DNA from: Euptelea pleiosperma
Taxonomy: Eukaryota > Streptophyta > Magnoliopsida > Ranunculales > Eupteleaceae
Reading direction: 5' to 3'
DNA: 64,000 nucleotides
Assembly: GCA_035048495.1 (NCBI GenBank)
Contig: CM068541.1
Span: 8,439,929-8,503,928, forward strand
How positions within the stretch are numbered: the stretch's first letter is position 1; the number at the start of each line of letters is the position of its first letter. The notes beneath the pieces are model-generated. The model was not told the DNA's origin, ran no database searches, and saw only the letters and a program-made list of their open reading frames with translations. This document shows, piece after piece, positions 36,318-47,325 of this stretch. The translations under genes and the position numbers were made by a program.

Positions 36318-37162
36318 TTTAAAAAAAAGTACCACGTGAATGGCACTAATGGAATGGATGTTTTGCCTTTTTCTACCACATATATCTTCCGTCAAGTCAG
36401 CTTGATTAATGATTTATAACCTTTGGATTTGAGTAATCCAAATAATGATCAAAATCCACGGTTAAAAATCAACCCCTAAAAACGACTCCAATTGAATGCT
36501 CAGAAATCACTAATCTGGCTTATTTTTGCAGGTAGGTCTACTTAGGGATGGGCCAACCATCCATACGGTCAGTGATCTCTAAGAGTGTTCCACATGTAAC
36601 ATGCTGCCACGTGTAAGGCGCATGTGCATCGCACATGGCGTTCCCCTAGTTTGTCATTAATAAAGGATGTCGTGAGCACGTGGCCTACTTTGTCGTGAAA
36701 GAATTTTAGCAAGTACGATTCATGCAAATGCTTAGGACCGAGAACATGCATTTGAATGCCTTGGCATACTTAGCGCCGGCGATGGAAGAAGATAAGATCT
36801 AGACTCAAAAAATCATAGTGGAGTTCCAAGAAGTCTCCAGTATACTCATCCCGAGAGACGCCAGCGTCATGGCAATCGAAACCCCAGTTGAGCGAACATG
36901 GATCAATGCCATCAAGGAGTACAAAGACTCTGGGAAATTGCCCGAGGACAAGAACTATGGCTGCATAACTCAAAGGACTGTTGGAAAATACACCAAAGTT
37001 GACGGAGATATTACAGAACCTCGTTGGAGGGCCATTGTTAAAGTGCCTCACGCCACTTCAGGCCCATATGGTGCTCCGGAAAATACACCAGGGATAATGT
37101 GGGAACCAAGCCGAGGCAATTTTCACTGGCACGCAAAGCCTCAGCCAAGGGTAACAGCCTAA

Positions 37163-37727
37163 CAGGAGTCAAATGGTGTATCTTTTGTCCGTGTCTAGCT
37201 AGTGAAATCTTTGATTATCCAAAAAAAAAAAAAGAAAAGAAAAAAAACACTAACCAATAACCCCAAAACTCACTGATCTTAGGATACCCATTCTCAAATG
37301 ACAACCCAATGCACCCATAAATATCATAAAACGTCTAACATGGAAAAAAATAAATATAAACGCGGGCAAAAAAAATGAAATTCCCATATGAGAACAGGTA
37401 AAGGAAAAATAATACTTCTTTCCGATCAATCTACAGAACATTCTCCCAAATGGAAATGGAAACGTCAACACCACATTTTTGCAATTCTTATAGTCCTCTT
37501 GAGAGATGAAAGAGAAAAGCAACGAAACAGATGAAAGAGATGCTGAAGAGGCGTAACACGGCGATCAGATATTTCGCAGGCGGATATTGGGGGAGGAGAG
37601 AGAAAAAATGTGTGCCTAGATGAGTGGAGATGTTGAGAAGAAGCTTGGTGAGGCAAAGTTTATTGATGAACAACACGTACCAAGCAGCTGTTTATTTATT
37701 AAAGCACGACAAGGTCGAGTTTTTCAT
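37163..37727. other. 3' flank of glycosyltransferase copy 1
   Basis: From about 37300 on, this matches 50110-51280 downstream of the C-terminal fragment, apart from two MITEs present only there. GATGAAAGAGATGCTGAAGA at about 37529 is the uninterrupted version of the family-E target. Confidence 0.7.
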
Positions 37728-39092
37728 TTACTCTTGAAGATCTTGTAGCTTCTGGATGAAACTATCAATGTGGGAATTGTCGAAACCTTCGCTTGACAAA
37801 ATGTCCTTCCACTTGGCGTGGTTTCCCCTTATTTCTCTCCCGACTTGGCTTTCTTCATCCATCGCCAATTTTACGGCTTTGCACACGCTCTCCCTCGTGA
37901 ACCACCCGTCATCTTCCCTCCTTTCTACCTCCACCGCGGCCTTCAGATCGTCGACCATTATCCTTGTGTTCAGAAACTGATCTGACTTGTAGGGCGCCAG
38001 CACTATCTGGCACGCGTTCATCAAGGCCTCCCACATGACATTAAACCCACAGTGGCTCACGATACACCCCACAGAGGGGTGCCCCAATATGAGTGTCTGC
38101 TGTACCCAGCCTCCGTGAACTACTCCTTTTCCCTTGATCCTCTCCTCGAACCCTTCCGGCAATGCCTCCTCCACTGTTGCAGCTCCAATTGGCGGTTTCA
38201 AGACCACTAAAAACGGCAGCCCCGTAAGCTCTAAACCCAACACCAGCTCTTGAAACTGGTTCTTTTTCAAGTAGCATTCGGTTCCAAATGCACAGTACAC
38301 TACCGAGCCAGCCTTGAAGCCGCCTAGCCACTTGGACCACCGCTCCTCCAACGGAGAGGTATGCTGTTTAGGGTAGAGATGCCCTACTACAAGCACTGGC
38401 TTCTCATACTGTCTCTCCATGTAGTCGCAGTAAGGGCCCTCGATCTCCCGGCACGTTCTGAAGGAGATGGCGTCGGCCTGCGTGAAGACAGCCTTGTAAA
38501 ATTCCAGTATTGAGGGAGCATCGCTGGATTTACAAAAACCAGCCATGGTACGGGCCTCAAAGGGACAGAGCTTCAGTGGTGAAGGTGGAAATCCTGGCGG
38601 TGGGTTCATCATTTCGTGCCAAGTGTAGTACTTTTTGCCCTCGTCAATCCTATTCCCTGTGATGTATGCAGTCATTGATGCGCTAAGAATGCCATAATAG
38701 ATGGACTTGAAGCCAACCTGGCGTCCTATAGCTGGAATCCAGTAGGCAGAGTCGAAGAAGACGAAATCGGGCTTCAAATTATGTAGAACAACTTCCACCT
38801 GGTCCCGCATTTGCTCCTAGGCCATCATCAAAGGAAAATCATTTCCGGGTGCGTCGTTGGTTGTCTCGGCGCCAGGTGGGAGGCCCTCAAAGTGTGGGAC
38901 TACAAGCGGGACGAAGCAAATGAGATCGGGGTGGTGATTGAGAGGCTCCAACTTGGGCTGTGTCTTGGTGGGCAAAAGGAAAGAGACTTTGTGACCTCTC
39001 TCGGCGAGCTTGTTGGCTAACTGGAGGAAGGGAGTCATGTGGCCTATGGCAAGCCAGGGGAACATGGCTACGTTAAACGTCGCTCTGGCCAT
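37728..39092 (-). pseudogene. UGT79/91-type glycosyltransferase, full length with one in-frame TAG
   Basis: This family transfers sugars, often onto the sugar of a flavonoid or other glycoside. The chosen start (39092) gives MARATFNVAMFPWLAIGHMT with the catalytic His at residue 18. After 91 residues comes TAG (38819-38817), then 362 further residues in the same frame to the stop at 37730-37728. The PSPG donor-sugar box is exactly 44 residues, from Trp (GGWVQQTLILGHP) through HCGF to the final DQ. The total of about 454 codons is normal, and nothing else is damaged. The alternative upstream ATG (39113) adds seven residues. Either a young pseudogene, or an allele or base error; the part after the stop alone lacks the catalytic His. 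Relatives lie at 40861 and 51277. Confidence 0.85.
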
Positions 39093-39215
39093 CTTCTCGT
39101 TTGTGCACTGCACTATTGAATCTGTCTTGGCTTTCGATATTTATTAGCAACCCACATTCATTAGCAACCTACTACCCATCTGTATTTCAGTATTTTGAAT
39201 ACCCACATTTATTAT

Positions 39216-39617
39216 GGAAAAAGATGTAACAAGGTATCCTCAAACTGTTCATTTGCGGAAGCGGCATTTTTGGTAGTCACGGCTGCCATCTGGGCCCACT
39301 GACCGCTTGGATGTTTATCCCACGCTTGGTGGATATACATACCAAAAATCACCTTGATTGGTAATCTATAACCATTAGATTTTAACACTTTTTAGCACCA
39401 TTTAAGGCGTTCTTATAGCCGTTGAAAACAACCATTTTTTGAGTACTAAAACCGACGGCTAAAAATCATTAAACAAGTTGAGTTTTTTGTATGAATGTCT
39501 ATTAGAGGGTGCGCTAAACATCCATGCGGTCAGTGGGTCCAGATGGCAGTGGTGACTACCAAAAATGCCGTTCCGCAAATGAAAAGATCTCAGGTATACC
39601 TTGTCACATCACGACCC
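39216..39617. mobile_element. Mutator-like MITE family D, copy 2
   Basis: Ends GGAAAAAGATGTAACAAGG and ...CACATCACGACCC. It lies in an ATT-repeat upstream of the glycosyltransferase. The paralogous flank at 41150-41180 reads straight through, the empty site. The TSD is blurred by the ATT repeat (ATTTATTAT / TATTATTAT). Confidence 0.88.
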
Positions 39618-39649
39618 TATTATTATTAGTAACCTTGTACGAGGAAAAC

Positions 39650-39827
39650 GAGTAAAACTTCTATCACACGAAATTGTAAATCACACAATCACAAGCCAAT
39701 GAGTTCTCGGCACGTACACAAGTACTTTGCAACGTACCCATGTGCTATTGGTTTTAGGTGTACGTGCCGAGAACTCATTGGCTGTATTTGTGTGATTTGC
39801 AATCCGATTGTGACGGAAGTTTTACTC
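39650..39827. mobile_element. MITE family A, copy 2, with empty-site support
   Basis: 178 bp with ends GAGTAAAACTTC / GAAGTTTTACTC. Flanked by CGAGGAAAAC on both sides (39640-39649 and 39828-39837), a TSD of 9-10 bp. The paralogous locus at 41183-41193 has a single CCAGGAAAAC and no element. Confidence 0.93.
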
Positions 39828-39837
39828 CGAGGAAAAC

Positions 39838-40079
39838 TCTATGATGCAGAAGAAGTCTGTATCCAAATTTAGATACTCAACTCCTTCAATTTTTCACGTT
39901 TCACTCTTTCAGCCTCCCCTTCCTCACCTTGATGGACGTATACATCAACATTTATTAACAACCCAATACCCCATGTACCCTTTGTTAATTACCCTTAACT
40001 AACTAACCAAGGGTTTAACTTGGGTTAGGTTTAGGCCTTGACGTACCGGGACCAGCCAATCTTTTTTTGTATTTTTTAG
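39838..40079. other. Duplicated upstream flank
   Basis: Matches 41821-42035 (TTGATGGACGTATACATCAAC, then TTAACTAACTAACCAAGG). It is part of the duplication that includes the glycosyltransferase 5' ends. Confidence 0.7.
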
Positions 40080-40427
40080 CAAGATTTAAAAAACAGCCGT
40101 TATAACGGATTCGGACCTCCACCATTAACATTACATACCGTTAAAATGCCCAGAAAATAACAGCCGTTATTTTCGTTATAATGGCCGTTTTTTCCGTTAT
40201 AACAAAAATAACAACCCTTATTTTCTGGAAAATTTTGACAAAAAAGGCCTTTATTTCCATTATTTGAAAATCTGAAATTCGAATTTCAAATTTTGAATAC
40301 AGCGCCAATTTTTCCGTTAGTTTTCATTGTTTTCTATTTTTGCCCGTGAGTGTTATTTTCGTTATATAGAAAAAATGGTAACGCCCCCAGTCCGATATAC
40401 CGTTATAACGGCCCCCTTTAAACCTTG
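40080..40427. mobile_element. hAT-like MITE family M, copy 4
   Basis: Ends CAAGATTTAAAAAACAG and CCTTTAAACCTTG; flanks TTTTTTAG and TTTTTTTG (7 of 8). Missing from the paralogous flank near 42025. Interior of the GTTATAAC type. Confidence 0.83.
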
Positions 40428-40860
40428 TTTTTTTGTACCCACGTTTATTAACATTTTTTTTGTGTAGTCACTATCGTGGGAGGGCCCCATGGATGAAGTC
40501 AAGTGAAACCTAACCCGGTCAAGCCGGTAAAGGGGTTTCTACTCCTGGCACACTGCTCAAAGGAGGAAATCGGCCTGCGTGTGTGTGTTTGACCCCACCA
40601 CCTCCCGAAAGAGGTGGATACAAACCAACCATTTGAGCTGCCATTTATTAACAACCTAGAACCCACATTTACAAGCAACCCAATACACACCTTTATTATC
40701 AACCTAAACCAATGTACTTTTGAGTATCCACGTTTATCTCTCTTTTTTTTTAGCAATATAGGCTTGGGGTTAAGCGGACCCCTACCTGACCTTAAAAAGA
40801 ATCATAGTCTGAAATACACACGCCAATGACAATTATGATAGCCAAAAGCTCCGTATTAAA
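40428..40860. other. Unassigned stretch between glycosyltransferase copies
   Basis: Duplicated flank-like pieces (TTTATTAACAAC) and a region (40450-40640) with no recognised content. An abrupt end of homology at 40861 marks the truncation of the N-terminal fragment. Confidence 0.4.
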
Positions 40861-41040
40861 CAAATGAGATCGGGGTGGTGATTGAGGGGCTCCAACTTGG
40901 GCTGTGTGTTGGTGGGCAAGAGGAAATAAATAGACTTTGTGACCTCTCTCGGTGAAATTGTTGGCTAGTTGGAGGAAGGGAGTCATGTGGCCTTTGGCGC
41001 GCCAGGGGAACATGGCTACGTTAAACGTCGCTCTGGCCAT
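40861..41040 (-). pseudogene. Glycosyltransferase N-terminal fragment
   Basis: From the ATG at 41040 it encodes MARATFNVAMFPW and GHMTPFLQLAN, nearly the same as the full copy at 39092. After RGHKV a 4-nt insertion shifts the frame, and homology stops at 40861. The upstream flank is shared with the full copy. Confidence 0.85.
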
Positions 41041-41215
41041 CTTCTCGTTTGTGCACTGCACTCTATTGAATCTGTCTTCGCTTTCGATATTTATAAGCAA
41101 CCCACATTCATTAGCAACCTACTACTCATTTGTATTTCACTATTTTGAATACCCACATTTATTATTATTAGCAACCTATAGTACCAGGAAAACTCTATGA
41201 TGCAGAAGTCTGTAT

Positions 41216-41820
41216 TCAGTTACAACGATGAACAATTCTCGGGGTTGTTCTCCTTGACAAGTCTTTTGCAAGCAACGTACCAATTTCCCTTGGATGGGAA
41301 TTCTTCCATCTCCTTGTTCCTTCAATGTTGTGCCCCTTTCTAGCAAGTTCATCAACTACCTGGTTTCCTTCTCTGTATACATGCTGAGCTCTCCACCTGA
41401 TGTTTGTTCTTTCCAGATTCCTTCTGTTAGAGACCTTTCCAAACCCAGCAACCACATAGTCAAACTAGCTCAGATATCTGCTACTGAAGAAGATAAGGAT
41501 CAAGCTAAGACCAAGTCAAACATATCTCAACCTCCCTAGTCTATCTCCTATTCTTGTGTATACAGTTGAGACCATCTCAATCACTTGTAATCACTCTTAT
41601 TATAAATACAAGGCCTTAACCTGTATTAAGGCAAGGTAGCCAATATAATCAATTCTATTACACCTTCTAATACTTTTAATAAGATTGTACAGTCTCCACG
41701 GGGGTTTGATGTTCCCATTTAGGCAGTTGATTATCATAGCCGAATCCCTTTCAATGATTAGCTTTTTGATGTTGAGTTGTTTTTATCCCGTCTTTCAATG
41801 TTGTCCCCTCGGTTATTGAG
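41216..41820 (-). pseudogene. LINE-type RNase H fragment, split by a short LTR
   Basis: On the minus strand, pieces on either side of 41425-41672 match the plant RNase H tail: ERDSAMIINCLNG and PWRLYNLI before it, then RWRAQHVYREGNQVVDELAR after it. The whole block is absent from the paralogous flank (39862-39870), so it is an insertion there. Confidence 0.65.
41425..41672 (+). mobile_element. Probable solo LTR (or short TRIM-like element)
   Basis: Starts TGTTAGAGACC and ends CTTCTAATA, with a TATA-like TTATAAATACA near 41602. It interrupts an RNase H coding pattern. Flanks CCTTC / CTTTT are at best a decayed 5-bp TSD. Confidence 0.5.
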
Positions 41821-42639
41821 ATCCAAATTTATATATTCAACTCCTTCAATTTTTCACGTTTCACTCTTTCAGCTTCCTCCTCCGCACCTTGATGGACGTA
41901 TACATCAACATTTATTAACAACCTAATACCCCATGTACCCTTTGTTAACTACCCTTAACTAACTAACCAAGGATTTAACTTGGGTTAGGTTTAGGCCTTG
42001 ACGTACCGGGACCAGCCAATCTTTTTTCATACGTACCCACATTTATTAACAACGTAATTACCCACATTTATTGAGTACCACCATTTATTTAATTTTGAGT
42101 ACCCACATTTATTAGCAACCTAACCCACTGTATTTTAAGTATCCACGTTTATCCGCAAACTAGTGTAGGGATGGGAATGGATCGGGTTCAAGTCGGATCA
42201 GTGCTGATTCGGCCCCGATCCTATAAGAAAATATGCCGATCCGGTTCCGATATGATAAAAGATCGGATCACATAATCATGATCAAGAACTGTTCCGGAAG
42301 GATTCAACCATGAAATAAAAAAATTATAATTATATAATATAAACTATATACTTTATCCACTCAAAATTGAAGTGTTTTACAATAATGATATAAAAAATAC
42401 ATAAAATTATCTTTATAATTACATATAACACATATTATACCATATTATATATATATATCGGATCAGTACTGGATCAGTACATTCCCAATCCGGTGTTGAT
42501 CCGGTATGGAAAAATAACTGAAAATAACAGCCTTTATTTTCTGAGCGTTAAAAAGGTACATAACGCATTGGGGGAGGTTCAAATCCGTTAGGACGCCGTT
42601 ATTTTCATTATAATGGCCATTTTTTAAACCATGGTCTCT
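41821..42639. other. Duplicated flank followed by hAT-like and family-M scraps
   Basis: 41821-42130 is duplicated upstream flank. About 42165-42500 has TAGGGATGGGAATGGATCGG on the left and CATTCCCAATCCGG on the right, a probable hAT-type foldback of about 330 bp. 42505-42632 is a truncated family M end. Confidence 0.5.
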
Positions 42640-43186
42640 AAGAGTGTGCTGCGTGTTCCATATTGTGGTTGGTCATCCATGATTTACTCCTATATGTCTA
42701 CGTTTTTGCCATTGGTGGGCCATCCTAATGGTTTAGCTGATAGATACTATAGATTGAATATACAGCAATCTAGTATCATCCTAGCATGGGATCCCAAGGT
42801 CCAAACCCCCAATGGTCATCGAGATACCCACACAATTCCCAATGTGCACTACAGGAACCCCAAAAATCACACACAAATTTCAAAGAGCATCCAAATGGTT
42901 TGAATACATGCTACAGTAATGCTGCCATAAGCCATGCTTTTGGGCCCATCGATCCCATTCATGTTTGTCACATATTTGGTAATATTTGGTGGATGTACAC
43001 CAAATCCTAGCTGGCCTGTATAGTGAAGTTTCAGATTTTCAAGAAAATCATAACCTTAGGCAAGTAAATGATTGAGAGTGAGTGACGACCATCCAGTATA
43101 GATGGATGGATTTGATCTCAACCACTCTTTATCTTTATGAAGCCGGAGAAGATAAGGGATACAACAGAGCTGTTTTGTTATATAGA
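42640..43186 (-). mobile_element. Repeat G: longer Helitron-like unit at the edge of array 2
   Basis: Its plus-strand right end GTTTTGTTATATAGA abuts the first CTAG of array 2. Most of it recurs inverted at 55795-57125. It contains GGATGGATTTGATCTCAACC shared with array units. Confidence 0.6.
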
Positions 43187-44769
43187 CTAGTGGGTACCCC
43201 GTGCCATTGGCACTCCTCGACAAAGAATTTGCCAAAATCAGGTGAGTGGCGGAGATCCACCGTCCATTAGGGGGAGGATTAGATCTCGGCCCTTCTTTGT
43301 TGATGCTTATAAGAGGAGGTATAAGTAGGGAGGCAACCAATGTGTTTTGTTATATAGAATAGTAAATGGCCCATGCCCATGGCACTCTCCGACAAAAGCG
43401 TTTGCAAAAATTGAGTGCCTTTGCCACTCAAACGGTATAACGGACTGGGGCGTTACAGTTTTTTCCATTATAACGGCTGTTATAACGGATTGTAACGCAC
43501 AGAGGGAGAAAAGAAAAAATAACAGAAATAACAAAAAATAATAGTGTTGAAATTTAAATTTTGAATAAATTGAGGTCAAATGAGGTGAATTGAGTGGCTG
43601 AAATCTAACCGATGGATTTGATCTCAACCACTCTTTATCTAACCATCCACAATAGATGGATGGATAAGAGAATATAACTGAGTTGTCTTGATATATGCGT
43701 GGGTGGCTTGTGCCCGCGGCACTTTCCGACAAAGTGTTTGTCATAATCTGGTGGGAGTTAATCTCAGCCATCGATATGAAGCATAGTGGATCTCGTCCAC
43801 TCATTATTGAAGCCATATAAGATAAGAGGGGTATAAGAAAATCGTTAAATTTTCGTTAAATTCTATTTTTTTTTAATTTTTAAATTTTAAATTTTAAATT
43901 TTAAAATTTGAATTTCAGCACCACTTTTTCTGTTAAAATCATTAAAATCCATTTTTCTATTTTTGCCCCTGGCCGTTTCAATCCGTTTTAACGGTAAAAC
44001 CCCTCTCGAGGCATAAAAAGTGGGGCTCCTGAGGCTGACCCTTGGGCTATATGTAAATCCAGCCCATTTCATTCCTTATATGTAGGTAAATAGTAAATGC
44101 CCCATGCCCACGGCACTCGATCTCCAACAAAAGCGTTTGCAAAAATTGGGTGCCTTCGGCACTCAAACGGTATAACGGACTGAGGCGTTACCATTTTTTC
44201 CATTATAACGGCTGTTATAACGGAATGTAACGCATAGAGGGGGAAATGAGAAAATAACAGTGTTGAAATTCAAATTTTGAATAAATTGAGGTCAAATGAG
44301 GCGGATTGAGTGGCAGAAATCTAACCGTCCACATTAGATCGATGGATTTGATCTCAACCAATCTTTATCTAACCGTCCACATTAGATGGATGGATAAGAT
44401 AAGAGAATACAACTGAGTTGTCTTGTTATATGCATGGGTGGCCCCTGCCTGTGGCACATTTCGACAAAGTGTTTGTCAAAATTGTGTGAGAGTTAATCTC
44501 AGCCATCAATATGAAGCATAGTGGATCTCAATCACTCATTATTGAAGCCATATAAGATAAGAGGGGGTATAAGAAAATCACAGTCATCACTTGTTATATT
44601 TATTGTGGGTGGCCCGTGCCCTCGGCACTCTGTCAAAGCATTTGCCAAAATCAGGTGTGAGTGGCTGAGATCCACCGTCATTTGGGGGAAAAGATCTTGG
44701 CTGTCTTTTGTCAAAATAGATAAGAGGGGGTATAAGTGGGGAGACAACTTCCCTGTTTTGTTATATAGA
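43187..44769 (-). mobile_element. Tandem array 2 of mini-Helitrons
   Basis: Units 43187-43358 (172 bp), 43359-43695, 43696-44089, 44090-44430, 44431-44601 (171) and 44602-44769 (168), head to tail on the minus strand. The order simple / M-block / second M-block matches units at 21418-22268 of array 1, and the M-block unit occurs a second time here. The outer 5' end is ATATAGA|T at 44769/44770. The GTGCC...GGCAC hairpin is recognisable in several units, for example near 44620. Confidence 0.75.
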
Positions 44770-45013
44770 TATATAATAGCTTGATTGGGCCAATTTCTTC
44801 GTCTTCATGTTCATGCATCAGCTGCGATTGGATCGGAGATAAACACTCTTTTGACTTGTTTAGTGGTTCTAGCACTTAACTACTTCAACTGCGACAAGAA
44901 CGTTTGAACAGGAGATGAGGGTTTAGGTCTTTTTTTTGCGGAATAGTTAGAGGAGGAAGTCGCCAGGTCGGGTCTCGCATTTATGTATTTTATTTTTGGT
45001 TCTATATGTTTTT
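44770..45013. other. Unassigned spacer
   Basis: No coding or repeat signal recognised between the Helitron array and MITE O. Confidence 0.4.
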
Positions 45014-45392
45014 GGGTCAGGATCAAGGGACACAAAATTTCACACCAATTTTGGCGTACCCACATGGAAGATAAATCAATGGCTGACTTTCGGTGAGGAT
45101 AATCTCCTCACCATATATAGACCACTCCTACATGAAATCAGCCCATTCTGAAATTTCCAACCTCATCAAATGTGGGTTTCAAGTTAACAGTAAAAAATAG
45201 ACGGTCCATAATTCTTCAACTTGTAAACCAGGCTACGAATATCATAATGATTTGAATTTTTGTGAGGGTGTTCATCTCCTCACCATAGAAACCATCCTCA
45301 CCAAAAATCATCCCATTCCAAAACTTCTAATTTATATATTGGCCCCCTGCCAATTTTTTGGTGTGAAAATTTATGTCCCCTGATCCCGACCC
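45014..45392. mobile_element. Mutator-like MITE family O
   Basis: 379 bp with inverted ends GGGTCAGGATCAAGGGACAC and GTCCCCTGATCCCGACCC and a perfect 9-bp TSD TATGTTTTT (45005-45013 and 45393-45401). A piece of the family lies near 50070-50110. Confidence 0.92.
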
Positions 45393-45594
45393 TATGTTTT
45401 TTCTTGTTTTGTGCGAGGTGTTACTGTCGCATTAAGAGGTGCTCGTGGTGCTCAACATAGAATTAGAGTTTGGTTGCAGCAAAACTCCCTATAGTTATAG
45501 GATCCAGACTCCTCCAAAGGAGGACGTACCCATTTTGCAACCTTGTGACTTGTCTGACTAGTTTATCAAAATGCAACGAACATAAATTTTGTGG

Positions 45595-45895
45595 ACCACC
45601 AAGGTGGTAGCTCAGTTGGTACGAGCTAGTATTCCAGGACTCCAAGGTCAGGAGTTCGAGTCGTGAACATAAGTTGAAACCACTTATGGAAGTAAAGCCT
45701 GACATTGGGCCTTGGGGATGGGCTTTGGACTTGCTGGATACTTTGGTGGGGCTAAGGTGACGGGCTCGCCCTTCGGGCAGTAGCTATGGCTCAAACCGGA
45801 CATTCTGCAGTGGGGGGTAGCTCTTATGGTCACGTCCAGGGAGGGTTGCTACACTGGTCGCCCCCTCCCCCCCTTTTACTTATCAAAAAAAAAAA
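45595..45895 (+). mobile_element. tRNA-derived SINE
   Basis: 301 bp with a polymerase III A box (TAGCTCAGTTGG, 45608-45619) and a B box (GAGTTCGAGTC, 45652-45662), a non-tRNA body and an A-rich tail. The TSD GAACATAAATTTTGTGG (45578-45594) repeats at 45896-45912 with one C/T difference. It is not a tRNA gene: there is no acceptor stem or anticodon arm. Confidence 0.93.
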
Positions 45896-45912
45896 GAACA
45901 TAAATTTCGTGG

Positions 45913-47325
45913 GGCTAGAACACAGCAACCATCTGCTTTCCCATTAACACTTTTTCATCTACCACCCCAACCTTCATAATTTACTCACCAGATCATGTTG
46001 AAAAACCCTTGAGTCATGCTATCCCACCATGGTTCAAAGTCTGCCGATCCCGGTCTGGATCGGGCAATCTGGATTGGGATCAGAGCCCACCGATCCGATC
46101 CAAACCAGGCTCTGTCTTGCCCCGAGATCATTGTATTACAAGTGAGTCTCACATTTTTCTCAGGCGAGATGGGCCGATCCTGTTCTGGATTAGACTGATC
46201 CGGATCCGGCCTCCAATAATCCTGACACTTTCATCCTTGTATCCCACGGACAACGGACAAAAATATGCGCGGTTGAAACACACAATTGTTGCCTCACATG
46301 GACTGTGGATCTTTTGAATCCAATGGTCAATGGCCTCAAACCGCATGATATTTTTCTCCGGGTATCGATGGAATAGCATTTTCCAAAACCCTTTAACCAT
46401 CCACACAAATTAGCTTGAATCCAATCCAATGGTCAATCTTCCAACAGTTTTTGAAGTATGGTTTTTCTACATAAGGGTTCATGTTAGTCTTTTTTCAGAG
46501 TTTTATAAATCAACCATTTAAATTGGTTCCACAAAACTTCAAACTTGTTACCAAACACCCCCTTGTTTAGTTGACAGATGAACACCCAGAACAATAAAAC
46601 CTCCCTAAACAACGTCATTTGGTTGCCTTACTTGAAAGAAATTTAATACCTTTGCTAAAAGTTGTAAGAAAACAAATGATGGTGCCCCCAGTATCCAAAA
46701 CCTAAAATTGGAATTGAATCTTAGTTGCAGGAAACTTCTACTGTAGGTATCGCACCCACTCCCCTCCAGTTCTAGAATCTCACTTCTGCTTCCGATTCCG
46801 CTTTCTAAAATAATTCAACTATAACTTGTTTGCAACAGCCGCTTCCTCGCTCCTGAACCCGAGTCGTCACTCTTGCACCTACTTCACTTTGTGTAACTAT
46901 GACTCGAATACCATTTGATCATGGACCTAAGAGATCTCCTTGGGACACATCATGGGTCGCAATTGTGTCCTGATGATGTAAATGGTAATCATCCATCTAT
47001 TCTTTATTGAACTTAAACCTTATATCTATGATGCTGCTGGAAGATGTAAATACCAAAGACTCTAACACTTTTATTCTTTTTTCTAATATATCTGGTCGGG
47101 TCCTGCCTAACCCAAGCTTACAAAAAAAAAACATGGATTCAGCCACTAAAAATTACGAGGGAAATAAAAGGGAAACACCAATGGAAATGTTAAGCGAAAC
47201 AAAAGAAACAACAAGAGAAAGATTTGGTAAATGACAAAGTGTAGGGAACCCATTGACTGGTGCTAGAAATCACTATTCAAGTTGAAAGAGTGTGCCACAT
47301 GGCATTTGGGAGGGTGACCTCAAAC
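45913..47325. other. Gene-free stretch
   Basis: Around 46030-46215 are repeated CCGATCC / GGATCGG words from a decayed foldback element. A family-B scrap lies near 47265-47305. No coding signal is seen. Confidence 0.5.

Larger units (their letters stand above)
34440..36649 (+). mobile_element. Helitron, plus strand, with nested MITEs
   Basis: Starts TCTATCTATACTATTATATA after a host A (34439) and ends GGCGTTCCCCTAG before a host T (36650). A perfect 7-bp stem with 3-base loop (CATGTGC-ATC-GCACATG, 36621-36637) lies 9-12 bp before the CTAG, as Helitrons require. Removing 34440-36649 rejoins the gypsy reading phase. It contains M3, D1 and a family-B scrap (36365-36600), leaving about 1.4 kb of its own sequence with no Rep/helicase seen. 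Confidence 0.88.
32840..37162 (+). pseudogene. Ty3/gypsy pol relic (RT, RNase H, linker) split by a Helitron
   Basis: The RT part (about 32900-33490) shows FIREVQHLTWLA, VCFNFTNLDKAC, LPQIDQMV and YYKVILFGLKN. The catalytic YVDD-type box reads YIDN, so the active site is lost. RNase H pieces follow at 33680-34100 (LKEYLGKPLILSKLEPY, SKT...AKTRYS). The domain continues to 34439 and resumes at 36650 after a Helitron. At 36740-36960 are ENMHLNALAYLA and the RNase H/integrase linker (NAIKEYKDSGKLPEDK). The open frame at 36818-37162 is this linker plus an unassigned tail, not a host gene. Stops and frameshifts abound. Confidence 0.85.

Noticed and set aside
36818..37162. 114-codon open frame that looks like a host gene
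   Set aside because: Its first half fits the gypsy RNase H/integrase linker (YKDSGKLPEDK) and it continues the pol relic; the tail is unassigned.
38041..38340. 99-codon frame inside the glycosyltransferase
   Set aside because: Wrong frame on the same strand; the UGT frame explains the region.
45600..45670. tRNA gene
   Set aside because: Only the A and B boxes are present; there is no acceptor stem or anticodon loop, and a TSD brackets a 301-bp SINE.
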